Shown: positions 44,446-55,082, counted from the stretch's first letter. The stretch is DNA of 64,000 bases from Rhodopirellula bahusiensis (GCF_002727185.1 NZ_NIZW01000003.1:217501-281500), one strand, 5' to 3'. Numbers and translations are program-made. Notes: generated by a model from the sequence alone, not told the origin.

Positions 44446-45732
44446 ATGCGTGGCAAGAATTTTGGCATTTTCGCGTTGCTGATCGCGATTGTGGTCATCG
44501 CGACTTGGTTGGAAGGCAATTTTGTCGCCGCCGCGAATTTGAAGACGCTGATCCGTGACACCAGTTTGTACGGATTGATTTCAATCGGCGTGGCGATGGT
44601 GATCATCACCGGTGGGATTGATCTGTCGATCGGATCGCTGATCGCACTGTGCGGTGTGATGATGGTCCAGGTCATCGATGTGCGTTACGAACGATACGAT
44701 TCCATCGGAAGCATCGAGGCGATTGAGCGACTCGAAGATGGTGAAACACGCCTTCGCTTGGATACGGCGATTGACCCTGTTCGTGCCGGTGATCGGATGG
44801 TGTACGCCGGTGCGTTCAGCGAATCAAAGGTTTACTTGACCGGCCAAGTGGAAGAAGAAGGCAACGTTTGGTTGACGACTGAAAACCCAGCACGCTCTTT
44901 GCAGTCAGGCACTGCGGTTTCGATGGAACGCATTCGCTACACCAATCCGTTGCTCGCTTGTGGACTGGTGTTGCTGGCCGGCGCGTTCATCGGAGCTCTG
45001 CACGGTTTGCTAGTCACTCGGGCTCATCTGCAACCGTTCGTCGTGACGCTTTGTGGGCTGCTTGTTTATCGCGGTCTGGCTCGCGTTTGGACCGGCGATG
45101 ATCAAGTCGGATTGGGCAGCGCGTTGGCTGACTTCAAAGCGACTGTGACGGGGAACGTTTTTGAATTCCCGCTCCCGTTGGTCGCGAGGTTGTCGGGTGC
45201 TTCTGAGTCTTGGTCCGAATGGACTTGGATCGCCTTTCCTTTCACGGGGGTGCTGCTGATCGTCGTCGCGTTTGCGGCTTGGGTGTTCTTGGAACACAGC
45301 GTCGCTGGTCGCCATTTGTTGGCTGTGGGCGAAAACGAAGAGGCGGCACGCTTCAGTGGCATTCGCACGGATCGATTGACCGTGATGGCTTACGTGGTCA
45401 GCGGGTTGTTGGCCGCGCTGGCGGGCATTCTGTTCTTGCTGGAATGGAACTCGGTGCAGCCCGGATCAAGTGGCAATTTCTACGAGTTGTACGCGATCGC
45501 GGCCGCGGTGCTGGGCGGTTGCTCGCTGCGTGGCGGCCGAGGTGCCGTGCTCGGCGTGATCGCGGGTGCCGCGGTGATGCGATGCCTTTACAAAGCCATT
45601 GTGGTTCTGGGCATCGAGCAGCAGTGGGAGATGGTCATCATCGGCGGCGCACTGCTCGCCAGCGTTCTGTTTGATGAAGTCTGGCGACGATATCAAATGT
45701 GGAAGTCAGCCAAGTCCGTGGTCACGACCTAG
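44446..45732 (+). CDS. Ribose-type ABC transporter permease with an extra domain
   Basis: A 428-residue permease of the RbsC/BPD-transp-2 family. The start region (LLIAIVVIATWLEGNFVAAAN), the signature GVAMVIITGGIDLSIGSLIAL and later VGENEEAARFSGIRTDRL and AVLGGCSLRGGRGAVLGVI are all present. It is about 100 residues longer than typical members. The excess is a polar insert at about residues 80-165 (IEAIERLEDGETRLRLDTAI onward) between the second and third helices. The insert could be a ligand- or partner-binding domain; this matters because the operon lacks a binding protein. Function as a sugar permease is likely, the substrate unknown. Confidence 0.9.
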   Translation: MRGKNFGIFALLIAIVVIATWLEGNFVAAANLKTLIRDTSLYGLISIGVAMVIITGGIDLSIGSLIALCGVMMVQVIDVRYERYDSIGSIEAIERLEDGETRLRLDTAIDPVRAGDRMVYAGAFSESKVYLTGQVEEEGNVWLTTENPARSLQSGTAVSMERIRYTNPLLACGLVLLAGAFIGALHGLLVTRAHLQPFVVTLCGLLVYRGLARVWTGDDQVGLGSALADFKATVTGNVFEFPLPLVARLSGASESWSEWTWIAFPFTGVLLIVVAFAAWVFLEHSVAGRHLLAVGENEEAARFSGIRTDRLTVMAYVVSGLLAALAGILFLLEWNSVQPGSSGNFYELYAIAAAVLGGCSLRGGRGAVLGVIAGAAVMRCLYKAIVVLGIEQQWEMVIIGGALLASVLFDEVWRRYQMWKSAKSVVTT

Positions 45733-45751
45733 GCCGCAGTCAGCCTGCTGA

Positions 45752-47098
45752 TCAGGGTTGGAACGTCAACGTGACTTCGGTGCGATAGCGTTTGCCGTCG
45801 CGAAGAATGACCATCGAGATTGGACGTTGATCGGGTTGAGCCATGCCGGCCAAAGCGACCAAGTGATCGTCGTCTTCAACATTGATGGAATCGAACTGCA
45901 GGATGATGTCGCCCCGTTGCAGGTGAGCTTGCTCGGCGGGCGATCCGGGACGGATGTCCTTCACTCGAGCTCCGCCCAGTTTGATTTCTTCTTGCGATCC
46001 GAGCCGCGAATCGAAATCGGGGGTGATCTTCATCGAAGCGTAGATTCCCGATGCGGGCGACAGATCCGCGGCGGCAAAATTGGGATCCAGCGTGACGCCG
46101 AGGTATCCACGACGCAGGCGACCATGAACGATCAATTCCTCGGCCACACGAGCGGCCATGTTGATTGGAATTGCGAATCCGATTCCTTCGCTGCCGCCGC
46201 TGCTGCTGGCAATCGCGGTGTTGAGCGCGATGACTTCCCCGCGGAGGTTCAGCAGGGGACCGCCGCTGTTGCCCGGGTTGATGGCCGCGTCCGTTTGAAA
46301 GAAATCTTGCAGGTCAATTCGCTCTTCGCCCAGTGACAAATCACGGCGGCCTTTGGCGCTCAAGATGCCAAACGTGACCGAGTGGCTGAGGCCGAAGGGA
46401 CTGCCGATCGCGATGACGAAATCGCCGATTTGCACTTCGTCGCTGTTGGCCAACCGAGCCGCCGGTGGCATCTTTGCAAACGAATTGGTTCCACGCCGGA
46501 TCGAGTCACGCTCGGCGGATGCGATTCCCGCGATCGAAGCCGACAGTTTCATGACAGCAACATCGGTGTTGGGATCCATCAAGATCTTTTCGGGGACCCA
46601 ACGACGGCCATCGCTGGTGCGCATCACAATCTGGTTGGATGCGGCGCCCTTGATGACGTGACGATTGGTCAGCACCCACGAATCACCCGCGACGTCGAGG
46701 ACGACACCGCTGCCGGCTTCGTCAAACGACTCGGCTGTTGCACCGCTGCCCTGAGTCTTGTGGGCTTCGATGTGGATCACGCTTGGTTTGACCAAGTGAC
46801 TGACCCGGCGGACCAAATTGCCTAACCGGTCGAAGTGTTCAAACTCTTCGGCCAACTCGTCGAACAAACGATCTCGCGCCACGTCGACTTGATCGGACGT
46901 GGGCAAAATCGCGCCGGACCGAGGTCCATCCAATCGAGATCCAACGCCAACGTTTTCGCGATCGGGGGACGCTTTTCGAAGAACCTGTCGCGGTGCACCG
47001 TCTTGGGCCGAAGCCAGCGGGCTATGGTGAACTCCAGCCAACAATGCCAGCAACGTCAACGTCGCGGTCTGCATGGTTGCGCTGAAGGAAAAACTCAT
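45752..47098 (-). CDS. HtrA/DegP-type serine protease with PDZ domain
   Basis: A 448-residue exported protease. ATG 47098 is chosen because it opens a signal peptide (MQTATLTLLALLAGVHHS, cleavage near ASAQD); the frame is open to 47236 without export features. The trypsin-like triad is H in LTNRHVIKGA, D in DPNTDVAVMKL and S in NPGNSGGPLLN. One PDZ domain follows (RRGYLGVTLD, then VKDIRPGSPAEQAHLQRGD). It acts in envelope protein quality control. The gene is convergent with the ABC permease, with 19 bases between the stops. Confidence 0.93.
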   Translation of the reverse strand: MSFSFSATMQTATLTLLALLAGVHHSPLASAQDGAPRQVLRKASPDRENVGVGSRLDGPRSGAILPTSDQVDVARDRLFDELAEEFEHFDRLGNLVRRVSHLVKPSVIHIEAHKTQGSGATAESFDEAGSGVVLDVAGDSWVLTNRHVIKGAASNQIVMRTSDGRRWVPEKILMDPNTDVAVMKLSASIAGIASAERDSIRRGTNSFAKMPPAARLANSDEVQIGDFVIAIGSPFGLSHSVTFGILSAKGRRDLSLGEERIDLQDFFQTDAAINPGNSGGPLLNLRGEVIALNTAIASSSGGSEGIGFAIPINMAARVAEELIVHGRLRRGYLGVTLDPNFAAADLSPASGIYASMKITPDFDSRLGSQEEIKLGGARVKDIRPGSPAEQAHLQRGDIILQFDSINVEDDDHLVALAGMAQPDQRPISMVILRDGKRYRTEVTLTFQP

Positions 47099-47511
47099 CG
47101 GGGTTCCGTTTGCGATCGGGAAGTCGTTGCCAGAAACGGACACACGGCTGCATTCGTCACGTTGGAGATTGATCACGTTGGCGAACGTCCGGACGCGGGA
47201 GTGGAACGATGAGGAACGGGGGCGCCCCGAACGCAAGCCAACCGAAATAGCGATCAGGAATGCGGGGCGATTCTACGCATCGTCCAAGTCGTCGGACCAG
47301 CTTTTGTCTGGCGGAGCGGTGACGCATAACTGCCAGAAACCGACCAATCCGAACGCAATTTCGATCAAAATTGCTCAATCCGAGTGTTCAAAGGAAGCGA
47401 TTGTTCCGGTCTTTTGGGTTAAAGGGGTGTTCTATGTTGTTTGGCGGGGGGCTGACATTTATTCTGAGAGCAATTATCTGATCCCTTGATTAGGGGATTT
47501 ATCGCACGCGA
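47099..47511. other. Divergent intergenic region, about 413 bases
   Basis: Upstream of both htrA-like and the giant surface-protein gene, so it should carry their promoters. A short hairpin ATCCC-TTGATTA-GGGGAT lies at about 47480-47497. No gene or dispersed repeat recognised. Confidence 0.45.
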
Positions 47512-50500
47512 ATGGCTGGTCTCATCATGAAACGCACCTCTTGGAACGCTCGACCGTCTCTGTCCCGAACCGAATCGAAAAACGCTCGCGTTCGATCGAG
47601 AAAACGGAAACTGGCAAGGCCGCGACGCAGTCGAATGGAGACGCTCGAGAACCGGCATTTGCTGGCCGCGATCAGTGGTGAAGTGTTCTTGGATCTCAAT
47701 CAAGATGGCACGCGTCAGGTCACCGAAGATCCCGCCGCCGACGTTCGTGTGTACCTGGATGAGAACGTGAATGGAAACATGGACGAAGGTGAAGAGTCGG
47801 TGCTGACCGACTCCGCAGGGATCTTCTCGTTCTCGCAGTTGCCCGCCGGTGACTACAACGTTCGCGTTCTGCCGGACCAGGGGTTCGTGCAGACTGCCCC
47901 GCAATCATCGTTTGGTTTGTTAGAAACCGTGATGCAAGAGTCTGGGGTGAACGTCCGTGCGTCTCAAGCGTTCCAGTTTGGAACAAACGAAGTCGACAAC
48001 GAACGTGTGATCGAGTTGCTGGGCCAGCCCATCACAAGTCGACTCGATGGAATCACTCGAATCAGTGACGGTGACTTGTTGGCGGTTGATACGCGCGCCA
48101 ACGAAGTGTTCCGAATCAATCCCAGCAACGGTGAGATCACGCGTCTGGGAAACACAAACGTCGACATCACGGGCGGGTTGGCTTACGACGCGGTGACGGA
48201 CAGCGTCTACACGTTGGTGAAAGGTGGAGGCGACAACACGCTGCGACGTCTCGCCAGTTTGGATGTGAACACGGCCAAGGCAACCTTGATCGGTGGAGGT
48301 CGTTCGGGATTGGCATCGGTTGCTGACATCACGTTTGATCCGGTCAACCGACGTCTAATCGGATTTGATGACACCGACAACGAGTTCTTCGCGTTCGACA
48401 TGTTCGGCAACGGTCGGACGTTGTCATTCTCCTCACGAAGCGTTGACACGTTCACGATGAGTTTGGCTGGTTCGGATTTGACCGCCGCGTTGCCAGCGGA
48501 TGCCACCTACGTGACGATGTTCGATGCGGATGACACTGAGTTGGTGTCGTCCATCTTGGTGGATGTCGACACCGGGTTTGTCTTTGATTCCTTCCGCGTG
48601 AATCAACCGATCAAACCGGTCGCTCTGACTCGGCCCACAACGGGCAACAATTCTCAGTACGTCGAAGTGACCGAATTTCAAACGGTTGCAGGATTGCAGT
48701 TCGGGATTTCACCCGATGTGATTGGGTTCCGAGTTCGTCCCAGCAATCCTGAATCAGGCGTGGGGGCGTTGGGCCAAGAAGGGTTGACCGTTGTCGGAGG
48801 TGCCATCGGTCCCGACGTCGTAGAAGTGACGTTGAATCGCCGTCCGGATTCCGATGTCGTCCTCAACCTGGACGTGATTGCGCCCGGCGGAAGCAATCCA
48901 GGTGTGACTTTGGAAACCAATCAGCTCGTGTTCACGCCCGACGATTGGGATCAAGTTCGTCGCGTGATGGTTTCGCCCGACACTGACAATCCAGTCAACG
49001 TGATCACCAACATCGACCTTGAGATTGTGGTCGATAGTGATTTGTCAGATGCCGCGTGGATCGACCTGCCGCTGCGAACGGTTGGCGTGCGTGTGCTTCC
49101 ACCAGTGTTGTCCGTGGATTTGAACCAACCGGTGATCAATGAGTTGATGATCGAAGGTGGTTTTGGTGCTTCGCTGAATACTCTCAACGACCAATACATC
49201 GAACTGCGTGGAAACCCGAACGAACGGCTCGCCGACGGGACTTACTTTGTTGCGATTTCCGAAGACAACCTCAATGAAGGAACCGTTGAAACCATCATCG
49301 ATTTGTCGGGCCAAACCTTTGGTGCCAACGGTTTCTTGGTGCTGCTACAAGAGGGCAACACTTACGAAGCAGCCTTTGGGTCGCGAGTTTTAGAAAGTGA
49401 TCAGTCGGGATTCGTAGGACTGCCCGACGGGATCTATTCGGATGAGTCGGACAATGGCTCGTTGTTTCGGACCTTCGACAATCGTGGGTACTTCTTCATC
49501 CAATCCGATGTCCCACCGGTCTTAGGCGATGACATCGATACGGACGACGACCAACGAGCGGACGAGGGTGGATTGTTGTCGACTTGGAACGTGATGGATG
49601 CCGTTTCTGTTCAAGATTATGTCTTTGGTGACAACTTCGCTTACGCCCCGATTCTGTTTGCTGAGACGATCGGTTCCTCCACGCGAAGCTACGTGTTGCC
49701 TCCGGGCGGCACCGTGGTGGAAGCCGATGGATTTGGCTACGTCGGCCGTCTGGGGGATTCCATTGGTTCCTCGGCGGACGATTGGGTCTTCGGAACACCA
49801 GTGGACGCTGCGGATGCATCGGCGGTTGACTTTGAAACCGGCGGCAAGCACGAATTGCTGGCATCATCGGTTTCGCAGCCAGCGCTGGCGGACCGGTTGC
49901 TCAACCATATTGGCGAAAGCAACTTCGTTGGTGGTGCTCGCGGGCAGATTTTGCTGGCACCCTCGGCGGGGGCCATCGCCGATGGAGCTCCGGAGGATTT
50001 GAGATTGCCCGGTCAAGGCATCACCGTTTTCGCTGACACCAATGACAACGATCGCTTGGACGATTTGACATTTGTCGTCGAGCCCGACGACGTGGTGCCG
50101 CCGTTTGATCCATTGGACCCGACGGTTCAGGATTTGGACTATGTGCTCACGAATGAATACCCAGGTGTAACCATCACCAGTACGAGTGGTAGCTTCTTTT
50201 CAAACACGCCCGTCTTGGCAGAACGCCAATACTTGAGTGGCCGAATCAGCGGCAACCGAGTGTTCAGCGACGGCGGCTTTCAACAATTTTCGACGTTCAA
50301 TCGGCTGCGTTTCGATTTCTATCGGCCGGTGAAATCAGTTTCGATCGATGCTCTCGGAAGCGCGTTCACCTCGCTGGTCTCCTACGGTCGTTTGGACGCG
50401 TTCAACGCCGACGGTGATCTGATCGCCACGGCGGTGAGCGGTGTGTTGGTCAATGGTCGTCGTGAAACGGTGACGTTGTCGGTGCCATCGGATGAGATCG

Positions 50501-53007
50501 TTCGCGTCGAAGCCTACTCGGACACCACCATCACTGGCGGAACCACGTTTGGTGCCTTTGATCGACTGACCTACGTGCAAAGCGAAGCGTCTGCGGTGAC
50601 TGATCAAGACGGCATCTATGAATTGCGATCGTTGTTCGAAGGCAACTATGACCTACAAGTCCAAACCGGGACCGGTGCAACGGCGTTGCTGGGTACCGCT
50701 GAGCATCCTTTCACCGTTTCGCGTTTTGAAAACTACGTCTTCGAAGATGTGTTCCGCGTCAACACGCTTCCCAAAACGTCCGACCAAGTCATTTTGGTTG
50801 ACGAAAACTTGCCAGCCGGAACCGAGATCATGGTTCAGCAAGCCGACGATGCCGATCAGCCGGCCGATGGTGGCGTGCCTTTGTTGTACGAAATCATCGG
50901 TGGTAACTCGGCGGGATTGGTTGTCGAATCCGCCACGGGCAATTTGATGGTGACGGCTGACGCCGACCTCGATTTCGAAACGACACCAAATCGAATCATC
51001 ACCATGAGAATCACGGATGCTGCGGGTGCGAAAACCACCAACCGCATCACGATCTCGTTGCGCGACATAAATGAGGCCCCGGTTGTGGAGGACTCGCCGT
51101 TGGTGGTCACCGAAGACGTGCCCGCGGGTTCTGCCATTGGACGCATCAAGGCGTTTGATCCCGACACCGCGTTCCGCCAATCACTCTCGTTCGAATTGGT
51201 CGGTGGTGAAGCTCAAAATGACTTCAGCGTGGATCCGGTCACCGGTGTGGTGACATTGTTAAACGCCGACAGTTTGGATTTCGAAAACAACATGCAGCGT
51301 ACTCTGCTGGTCCGCGTCAGTGACGATGCAGCGATTCCGGCTGAGAACATCGTCGAGCAACAAATCTTGGTCCTCAATGAGAATGACCGACCGACCATTT
51401 CACAGACGCAGTTCGCTGTGTCAGAAGCAGCGACGGGAGAATTGTTCCGACTGCAAGTCAACGATCCCGACGAGGGCCAAACCCACCACTTTGCTGTTGT
51501 CGGTGGTAGTGCGGCCAACTTTGTTCGGGTGACCCAAGAAGGTGCCGTGCGATTGTTGCCCGGTGCGGAATTGGACTTCGAGTCGTTCCCGAACATGACG
51601 TTGCGAGTTCGTGTCAGCGACAATGGCGGTCCACCTTTGGCCGAAACGGTCAATATCCAGATTGCAGTGCTGGGTGTGAATGAACCTCCGAGATTGCAAC
51701 CATCGACCGTTCAGTTCAATGAGGGCAATGTTTCTTCGGCGGATCAGGTTCTGACTTTGGTGGATCCTGAACAGCGACCCCAAGACCACAGCATCGAGTT
51801 GCTGGATGGTCCATCAAACTCACTGTTTGAATTTGTTGCCGGAACCGGCGTGGATGCGGGAACAGGCACGCTTCGAATCGCGACTGGAGTGGAATTGGAT
51901 TTTGAAGATCAATCGGTTCACCAATTGAGTTTCCGAATCACGGACACCGCTGATAGCTCCGTCGCACCGTTCACCGCGACGTTGTCGGTGGAAGTCCTGA
52001 ACCGAAACGAAAACCCCACCATCACCACTGAGCGTGTTGTCGTTTCGGAAGTGCCTTATCCAAACGGTGCACCCGGTTCGAGTGAGAACTGGGTGATCGT
52101 CGGACGCATTGGTGTGACGGACCCTGACGGTGATTTGGTGACCACGCAATTGGTCGGTGGAACCGGCTTTGCAAACTTTGACTTGGACCCAAATTCACGG
52201 TTGCTTCGAGTCCGTCCGAATGCCGTCTTTGATGTCGATGTACCGGGGGCACCCGCTCAAACCTTGGTGATTCGTGCGGACGATGGGACGACGTCGACCG
52301 ATCGTACCATCACCGTTGATGTCAACAACGTCAACGAACCACCCGTTTTCGACATGGCGATGGCGAATGCAACCTTCCAGGACCGAGCGTTGGTCAGCGG
52401 TCAATACGTGGAAATGCAATTGCCCGAGAACATGGTCAGCGATCCGGAAGGCGGGAATTTCTCGATCCGTATCTTCGGTGAATCAGGCACTTTGCCGCGC
52501 TGGCTGAAGTACGACATTGAATCGCAGACGTTGACGGGAACACCTGGGCCGTTGGACACCGGTGTCTACAACTTGACCGCTCGCGCCTTGGAGTTTGGAC
52601 CTCGTCCACTCGCGACCGATGTGCAGTTCACATACACCGTCTCGTTGGGTCAGGCACCGTTCCAAAATGGTCGCAACCGGTTTGACGTCGATTCCAATCA
52701 ATCTGTCGCACCGCTGGATGCACTGCGAATCATCAACTACCTTCAGTCCAACGGGCCGGGCATCTTGGATCCGAACACGTTGGAATCATTCCCGGGCTTC
52801 ATGGATGTCTCGGGCAACGGCGAAGTCACGTCGCTGGATGCATTGTTGGTGATCAACGAAATCAATCGCTTGGCCAACGAAGCCGCCCAGGTTGTCGCCG
52901 GTGCAGAACCGATCGATGACGAGTCTTTGGTCGATGATTTCTGGCGTCGCGAAGAAGCGGTTGACGAGGTGTTGGCGATTGAACTGGAAACACCTTCGCT
53001 GTTTTGA
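47512..53007 (+). CDS. Giant LEPR-XLL surface protein with cadherin repeats and dockerin
   Basis: An 1831-residue surface or secreted protein. The basic N-terminus followed by RMETLENRHLLAAISGEVFLD is the planctomycete LEPR-XLL signature, and it leads into an SdrD-B-like domain (DLNQDGTRQVTEDPAADVRV). Then come a propeller-like stretch (LLAVDTRANEVFRINPSNGE), a lamin-tail-like domain near INELMIEGGFGASLNTLNDQ, a second SdrD-B-like part, five to six cadherin-type repeats from about residue 1085 (VDENLPAGTEI, VTEDVPAGSAIG, VSEAATGELF) and a dystroglycan-type domain (SDPEGGNFSIRIFGESGTLP). The C-terminus is a type I dockerin with two calcium loops (DVDSNQSVAPLDALRIINYL and DVSGNGEVTSLDALLVINEI). 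ATG 47527 is an alternative start. Role: probably adhesion or matrix. Confidence 0.88.
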   Translation: MAGLIMKRTSWNARPSLSRTESKNARVRSRKRKLARPRRSRMETLENRHLLAAISGEVFLDLNQDGTRQVTEDPAADVRVYLDENVNGNMDEGEESVLTDSAGIFSFSQLPAGDYNVRVLPDQGFVQTAPQSSFGLLETVMQESGVNVRASQAFQFGTNEVDNERVIELLGQPITSRLDGITRISDGDLLAVDTRANEVFRINPSNGEITRLGNTNVDITGGLAYDAVTDSVYTLVKGGGDNTLRRLASLDVNTAKATLIGGGRSGLASVADITFDPVNRRLIGFDDTDNEFFAFDMFGNGRTLSFSSRSVDTFTMSLAGSDLTAALPADATYVTMFDADDTELVSSILVDVDTGFVFDSFRVNQPIKPVALTRPTTGNNSQYVEVTEFQTVAGLQFGISPDVIGFRVRPSNPESGVGALGQEGLTVVGGAIGPDVVEVTLNRRPDSDVVLNLDVIAPGGSNPGVTLETNQLVFTPDDWDQVRRVMVSPDTDNPVNVITNIDLEIVVDSDLSDAAWIDLPLRTVGVRVLPPVLSVDLNQPVINELMIEGGFGASLNTLNDQYIELRGNPNERLADGTYFVAISEDNLNEGTVETIIDLSGQTFGANGFLVLLQEGNTYEAAFGSRVLESDQSGFVGLPDGIYSDESDNGSLFRTFDNRGYFFIQSDVPPVLGDDIDTDDDQRADEGGLLSTWNVMDAVSVQDYVFGDNFAYAPILFAETIGSSTRSYVLPPGGTVVEADGFGYVGRLGDSIGSSADDWVFGTPVDAADASAVDFETGGKHELLASSVSQPALADRLLNHIGESNFVGGARGQILLAPSAGAIADGAPEDLRLPGQGITVFADTNDNDRLDDLTFVVEPDDVVPPFDPLDPTVQDLDYVLTNEYPGVTITSTSGSFFSNTPVLAERQYLSGRISGNRVFSDGGFQQFSTFNRLRFDFYRPVKSVSIDALGSAFTSLVSYGRLDAFNADGDLIATAVSGVLVNGRRETVTLSVPSDEIVRVEAYSDTTITGGTTFGAFDRLTYVQSEASAVTDQDGIYELRSLFEGNYDLQVQTGTGATALLGTAEHPFTVSRFENYVFEDVFRVNTLPKTSDQVILVDENLPAGTEIMVQQADDADQPADGGVPLLYEIIGGNSAGLVVESATGNLMVTADADLDFETTPNRIITMRITDAAGAKTTNRITISLRDINEAPVVEDSPLVVTEDVPAGSAIGRIKAFDPDTAFRQSLSFELVGGEAQNDFSVDPVTGVVTLLNADSLDFENNMQRTLLVRVSDDAAIPAENIVEQQILVLNENDRPTISQTQFAVSEAATGELFRLQVNDPDEGQTHHFAVVGGSAANFVRVTQEGAVRLLPGAELDFESFPNMTLRVRVSDNGGPPLAETVNIQIAVLGVNEPPRLQPSTVQFNEGNVSSADQVLTLVDPEQRPQDHSIELLDGPSNSLFEFVAGTGVDAGTGTLRIATGVELDFEDQSVHQLSFRITDTADSSVAPFTATLSVEVLNRNENPTITTERVVVSEVPYPNGAPGSSENWVIVGRIGVTDPDGDLVTTQLVGGTGFANFDLDPNSRLLRVRPNAVFDVDVPGAPAQTLVIRADDGTTSTDRTITVDVNNVNEPPVFDMAMANATFQDRALVSGQYVEMQLPENMVSDPEGGNFSIRIFGESGTLPRWLKYDIESQTLTGTPGPLDTGVYNLTARALEFGPRPLATDVQFTYTVSLGQAPFQNGRNRFDVDSNQSVAPLDALRIINYLQSNGPGILDPNTLESFPGFMDVSGNGEVTSLDALLVINEINRLANEAAQVVAGAEPIDDESLVDDFWRREEAVDEVLAIELETPSLF

Positions 53008-53025
53008 TGGAAGAGACTGATAACG

Positions 53026-55014
53026 ATGGAAGAAACGGGCACGGACGCCGAGAATGCTTCCATTGACGCAGACCTACTCTCCACCCGCTGGGTTCATGCT
53101 CAGCGGGTTCTGAAGGAATCGTTTGGGTTCGAGCGTTTGCTGCCACCCCAGCAGAAGGTCATTGAGCGACTGTTTGATGGTCGCAATGTGGTCGCGGTGA
53201 TGCCGACGGGAAGTGGCAAGAGTCTGTGCTACCAATTGGTCAGCCAATGCTTGCCGCACCTGACCGTGGTTGTGTCGCCCTTGGTCGCTTTGATGAAGGA
53301 TCAAGGCGATTCGCTGAAACGGCGCGGCATCGAGGTCGCGAGGCTGGATCACTCCGCTTCGCCGCAAGAACTGCGTTTGGATCTGCAGCGGGTTCGGTCG
53401 GGGCACTGCAAATTGCTGTACGTCTCTCCGGAACGTTTTTTCAATGAGCGTTTTCGCGCGGTGTTGGGCGAAACGCCGATTTCGATGTTGGCGGTCGACG
53501 AAGCTCATTGCATGAGCGAATGGGGGCACCATTTTCGCCCTGATTATCTACGGTTGCCGGATGTGGTGGAAGAACACAGCATCCCGCAGGTGTTGGCGTT
53601 GACCGCGACCGCGCCGCAACGCGTCGTTCGCGAAATTCGTTCCGCGTTTGGATTGGAACGAACCGATGTTGTGAAGGTTCCCACGCATCGTTCGAATTTG
53701 CATCTGCAGTGCACACAGGTGACTTCACGGGAGCGGGACGAGCGATTGTTGGAACAACTTCGCAAGGCGGCGAAGTCTCGAAGCAAAGGCGTCACGATCG
53801 TTTATGTCACTCGTCGTCGAACTGCGGAGCAGTTGGCTGAGTCGCTAAGCGAAGCGGGCCTTTCCGCGATGGCCTATCACGCGGGATTGACCAGCGAGCA
53901 ACGTGAATCCATTCAGCAGTGGTTCCTGGAATCCAACAACGGCATCTTGGTCGGCACCGTGGCCTTTGGCATGGGTGTGGACAAACCCAATGTTCGCCGA
54001 GTGATTCACTACAACCCTTCGTCATCGCTGGAAGGGTACAGCCAAGAGATTGGTCGTGGCGGACGGGATGGCAAAGCGACCCAGTGTCAAACTTGGTTGG
54101 TTCCCGAAGACCAAGTCGCGATCCGCAATTTGCCGTGCAGTGATTGGCCGACGAAGGAGTCCGTGGAACGTTTGCTGGATCGATTGATCGGCCAACCGGA
54201 TTCGTTTTATCTGGCGTTGGGCAAGTTGGCTTGGGAGGTGAACCTGTCATCCGGCGTGGTCGGCACGTTCATGATTCAATTGCGGCAGCGCGGGCACCTG
54301 GACTTGCTGCCCGCTCGGTATGACGTTTACCGCGTCAAACCAAGGTGCGACATTTCGGAAATTGTTTCGCGGAGTGAGGCGATTGATCCGGAGGCTGTGT
54401 CGGCGATTGTTGCTTCGCTGGTCAAAGCCAAGCGGGCGTACCGGGTCAATTTGGTGGTGGCAACGCGTCAGTATCGCGTGCCTCGAACCCGCTTGGTCGC
54501 GGCCCTGGAAGAATTGTCATTGTCCGGCATCATCGAGTTGGAGTCGTCCGAGTTGATGCATGGGTACCGCTGGATAGAACGGATCGCTCGACCCGCGACG
54601 ACGGTGAAACACTTGCTGAAACGGTTTGACGCGTCGATGGAGGCGACTCAGCAACGCATCGATTCGATGATGGAGTTCATTTCCTGCAAGGAGTGTTTGC
54701 CGGTCGCGATGGCGGCACATTTCGGTTCGCGACGTTCGCGGCCCTGCGGAAAATGCTCAACTTGTCGCGGCGAGGGGCCGTGGGATACCCAGTTGAATCC
54801 GCCTGATTCGATCGGAGATTCTGCCCAAAAAGCGATGTCCGATGCGATCGCGGAGTATCCCGACCTCTTTTCAGATCCGATCGATCGGGCCAAATTCCTG
54901 TGTGGCTTGTATTCACCCGCTTTCATGCGTTTTCGCGTGAACCGGCATTTTGGCTTTGGTGTCTGTGAATCTGTTCCCTTCCCGACCGTTTTGGCGGCGA
55001 TGAGGGCGAACTGA
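53026..55014 (+). CDS. RecQ-family ATP-dependent DNA helicase
   Basis: A 662-residue superfamily-2 helicase. Motifs in order: Q-like LLPPQQKVIERLFDGRNVV, Walker A MPTGSGKSLCYQ, SPLVALMKDQ, DEAH-type AVDEAHCMSEWGHHFRPDY, ALTATAP, YHAGLTSEQRE, VGTVAFGMGVDKPNVRRVIH and QEIGRGGRDG. A winged-helix region follows and a zinc-binding cluster (CKECLPVAMA to CGKCSTCRG) lies late in the protein, which is unusual in position compared with E. coli RecQ but known in RecQ-like subgroups. The enzyme unwinds recombination and repair intermediates. The gene follows the giant surface protein by 18 bases. Confidence 0.93.
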   Translation: MEETGTDAENASIDADLLSTRWVHAQRVLKESFGFERLLPPQQKVIERLFDGRNVVAVMPTGSGKSLCYQLVSQCLPHLTVVVSPLVALMKDQGDSLKRRGIEVARLDHSASPQELRLDLQRVRSGHCKLLYVSPERFFNERFRAVLGETPISMLAVDEAHCMSEWGHHFRPDYLRLPDVVEEHSIPQVLALTATAPQRVVREIRSAFGLERTDVVKVPTHRSNLHLQCTQVTSRERDERLLEQLRKAAKSRSKGVTIVYVTRRRTAEQLAESLSEAGLSAMAYHAGLTSEQRESIQQWFLESNNGILVGTVAFGMGVDKPNVRRVIHYNPSSSLEGYSQEIGRGGRDGKATQCQTWLVPEDQVAIRNLPCSDWPTKESVERLLDRLIGQPDSFYLALGKLAWEVNLSSGVVGTFMIQLRQRGHLDLLPARYDVYRVKPRCDISEIVSRSEAIDPEAVSAIVASLVKAKRAYRVNLVVATRQYRVPRTRLVAALEELSLSGIIELESSELMHGYRWIERIARPATTVKHLLKRFDASMEATQQRIDSMMEFISCKECLPVAMAAHFGSRRSRPCGKCSTCRGEGPWDTQLNPPDSIGDSAQKAMSDAIAEYPDLFSDPIDRAKFLCGLYSPAFMRFRVNRHFGFGVCESVPFPTVLAAMRAN

Positions 55015-55082
55015 TTCGTGGCGGTCATTAGCTCGCCGGGTTGTTGAATTAGTCGTTAATGACGTTTTCACGCATGTAGGAT

